Position numbers and translations under genes: made by a program. A stretch of 9,863 nt of DNA from an uncultured Flavobacteriales bacterium. GTDB taxonomy: Bacteria; Bacteroidota; Bacteroidia; Flavobacteriales_D; Sanyastnellaceae. The notes beneath the pieces were generated by a model. The model did no database searches. It was not told the DNA's origin and saw only the letters and a program-made list of their open reading frames with translations. Positions 8,188 through 9,863 of the stretch are shown piece by piece (position 1 is the first letter of the stretch; every line of letters begins with the position of its first letter). Location of the stretch: positions 1 through 9,863 of the forward strand of contig CALKYI010000258.1 in NCBI GenBank assembly GCA_938003665.1, read 5' to 3'.

Positions 8188-8207
8188 CGAATTGCACCAT
8201 GGTCCCC

Positions 8208-9863
8208 ATGCAAAAAACACCCTCCATCGCCCCATTCGTCATTGGAGGAGTTTGGTTCATCATTGCGCTGGCCGTCGCCTCGTTATCCGGCTGTGAAAGA
8301 CCTACAACACCTGATTTTGTTGGTATTAACAACTGGGAACTCTACCTCCCAAAAACGCATGAATGTTTGCCCGTAGCAGTACCCGGAAACGCCGTAACCG
8401 ACTTGCTGAAACACGAACGCATACCGGACCCCTTTTTTGGAACCTACGAGGATTCGCTTCAGTGGTTGGAACAGCAAAATTGGGTGTACCGAACACGCGT
8501 TTTGGTTTCGGATCACGCAAAGGAGTCGGTGCTGCGATTTGAAGGGTTGGACACCTACGCGAGCATCGTCGTCAATGACTCCCTGCTGATGGAAAGCGAC
8601 AATGCCCACCGGGCTTACGAGGTGGCTTTGCCGCCGTCCGAGGATGCCTGGAACATTGAAGTAACCCTTCATTCTCCAGTCGAACGCGGCCAGACCATCT
8701 TGGATGCACAGCCGCGCAACATTCCCGTCAGCAATGAAATGAAACCGATTGGTCAGCAGACGAGCAGCGTGACGCGTAAGCCGTATTACCACTTCGGCTG
8801 GGACTGGGGACCACGGCTGGTTTCTGCGGGCATTTCAGGTCCTGTGACCATTGTTCCCGCTGCCCAACCGCAGGCCTCATCGAATCGGATTCAAACCACC
8901 TTGGTAGCGGATGGAGCTGCGCGCATCACCTTTGAGCCGGAGAACGATTGGCCTGCAGGGTCGTGGACCTTGATCCACCCGGACTGGAACCAAGAACTCA
9001 TCGGAACGGATCCAACTGGTGGCTCATGTACTGTCGAAACGCCCGAATTGTGGTGGCCAAATGGCATGGGCGATCAGCCGCTTTACCGATTGACATGGAC
9101 ACCCGATTCGCCTGCCCTTCATTCACTTCATTGGAACATCGGACTCCGGACCATCGAATGGGTACGCGAGCCAGACGCATGGGGCCGGTCATTCGCCTGT
9201 CACGTCAATGGGGTGCGGGTTCAAGCACGGGGAGCCAATGTGATCCCGGCTGACTTCTTCACGGTGCGCAGCAGCGTAAACGAGCTGTCCCGGCTCCAAA
9301 GTGCCGTCGATGCCAACATGAACATGGTGAGGGTCTGGGGCGGTGCCTCCTATCCCAGTGAACAGTTTTACCATTTCTGCGATTCCGCCGGGCTGTTGGT
9401 GTGGCAAGACTTCATGTTCGCTTGCGCCATGGTGCCCAGCGATTCTGCCTACGTGGACAACGTCGCGGCTGAAGCAGAGCATCAAGTCAAACGGCTTCGT
9501 CATCGGCCGTCACTCGCCCTGTGGTGCGGCAACAACGAATCGCAAAAAGCTTGGGAAACGTGGGGTTGGCCTGATTTATTTGACTTGCACGGTGCGGATT
9601 CGATTGCGACAGAGGAGGCTTATGCAGCTGTGTTCCACCAAGCGCTTCCGTCGGTCGTAGAAAGAGAATCCGATGCCTTTTATTGGCCGTCCTCCCCCGC
9701 TCGAGATCCACGAGCGGCGTATGCTTTGGATTCCGGCGATGAGCACGCTTGGCGCGTCTGGTTCGATACGCTGGATTTTGACTATTTCTCGGCTCATGAC
9801 GGACGGTTTGCAAGTGAGTATGGATTGGAAAGTTTGCCTGCTGATTTGTCGGTATCAAAGGTG
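8208..9863 (+). CDS. glycoside hydrolase family 2 beta-mannosidase-type lipoprotein, 3' end beyond the window
   Basis: Beta-mannosidases of GH2 remove terminal beta-1,4-mannose from manno- and glucomanno-oligosaccharides. The frame is open for 552 codons to the window end with no stop. A signal peptide ends in lipobox LSGC (Cys29). Then come the GH2 sugar-binding domain (NWVYRTRV, LRFEGLDTYASIVVND), the beta-mannosidase mark YYHFGWDWGPRL (from 193), an Ig-like domain (ELWWPNGMGDQPLY), and the catalytic barrel: VQARGANVIPADFF, NMVRVWGGASYP (373-384), LLVWQDFMFACAM (397-409), RHRPSLALWCGNNES with acid/base Glu444, SGDEHAWRVW (509-518) and FASEYGLESLP with nucleophile Glu537. Full-length relatives have about 800-860 residues, so roughly 250-300 are missing. 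I chose the ATG at 8208 because it opens MQKT, a normal lipoprotein N-terminus with A-rich early codons; the in-frame ATG at 8199 adds only three residues. It diverges from the GH3 operon and probably belongs to the same locus. Confidence 0.95.
   Translation, partial: MQKTPSIAPFVIGGVWFIIALAVASLSGCERPTTPDFVGINNWELYLPKTHECLPVAVPGNAVTDLLKHERIPDPFFGTYEDSLQWLEQQNWVYRTRVLVSDHAKESVLRFEGLDTYASIVVNDSLLMESDNAHRAYEVALPPSEDAWNIEVTLHSPVERGQTILDAQPRNIPVSNEMKPIGQQTSSVTRKPYYHFGWDWGPRLVSAGISGPVTIVPAAQPQASSNRIQTTLVADGAARITFEPENDWPAGSWTLIHPDWNQELIGTDPTGGSCTVETPELWWPNGMGDQPLYRLTWTPDSPALHSLHWNIGLRTIEWVREPDAWGRSFACHVNGVRVQARGANVIPADFFTVRSSVNELSRLQSAVDANMNMVRVWGGASYPSEQFYHFCDSAGLLVWQDFMFACAMVPSDSAYVDNVAAEAEHQVKRLRHRPSLALWCGNNESQKAWETWGWPDLFDLHGADSIATEEAYAAVFHQALPSVVERESDAFYWPSSPARDPRAAYALDSGDEHAWRVWFDTLDFDYFSAHDGRFASEYGLESLPADLSVSKV

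Larger units (their letters stand above)
8111..8207. promoter_or_regulatory. divergent intergenic region between the GH3 operon and the GH2 gene
   Basis: This is the only substantial non-coding stretch in the window, about 90-160 bases depending on which starts are real. It must hold the start signals for both the leftward operon and the rightward GH2 gene, unless the GH2 gene is read from elsewhere. It contains a run of seven T (8152-8158) and a short GC-rich inverted repeat just after it. I could not pick a convincing leftward promoter. The location is certain; the regulatory role is inferred from the divergent layout. Confidence 0.6.

Noticed and set aside
8283..8792. A 169-codon minus-strand frame in the right-hand part
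   Set aside because: It is antisense to the GH2 gene, whose own frame carries many diagnostic beta-mannosidase motifs.

Overview
The window reads as part of a polysaccharide utilization locus (PUL) from a Bacteroidota bacterium. The support is a SusC/SusD-type outer-membrane pair, a protein with a C-terminal type IX secretion (T9SS) sorting domain, lipoprotein glycosidases, and the absence of clear Shine-Dalgarno sequences. T9SS and moderately GC-rich coding DNA suggest a Flavobacteriia-, Saprospiria- or Cytophagia-like organism rather than a gut Bacteroides. That placement is inference.

Minus-strand block (read right to left, about 8110 down to 1). Four genes lie head to tail with gaps of 22, 52 and 11 bases, so they look like one operon. 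They are a GH3 beta-glucosidase-type lipoprotein (5759-8110), a secreted modular protein with two copies of a two-module unit and a T9SS tail (3997-5736), a SusC-type TonB-dependent transporter (885-3944), and a SusD-type glycan-binding lipoprotein (873 down to the left edge). The SusD reading frame is cut by an in-frame TAA at 304-306. Typical SusD sequence continues in the same frame after it to the window edge. This is therefore a recent nonsense mutation or a single-base sequence error, not a short gene.

Plus-strand block. After a short divergent intergenic region, a GH2 beta-mannosidase-type lipoprotein starts at 8208 (or 8199) and is still open at 9863, so it has no stop codon here. Both expected catalytic glutamates are inside the visible part.

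How they would work together (inference from families). The T9SS protein and SusD would bind glycan at the cell surface, SusC would import oligosaccharides, and the GH3 and GH2 lipoproteins would trim non-reducing-end beta-glucosyl and beta-mannosyl residues. The pairing fits a glucomannan or related beta-mannan/beta-glucan substrate. No endo-acting enzyme or regulator is visible, so the substrate is not settled.

There are no tRNAs, rRNAs, CRISPR arrays or mobile elements that I can see. Coding sequence fills almost everything, and the only sizeable non-coding stretch is the divergent region around 8111-8207. I found no wholly new system. The points most worth a second look are the SusD nonsense codon, the duplicated cysteine-rich surface protein and the uncertain GH3 start.
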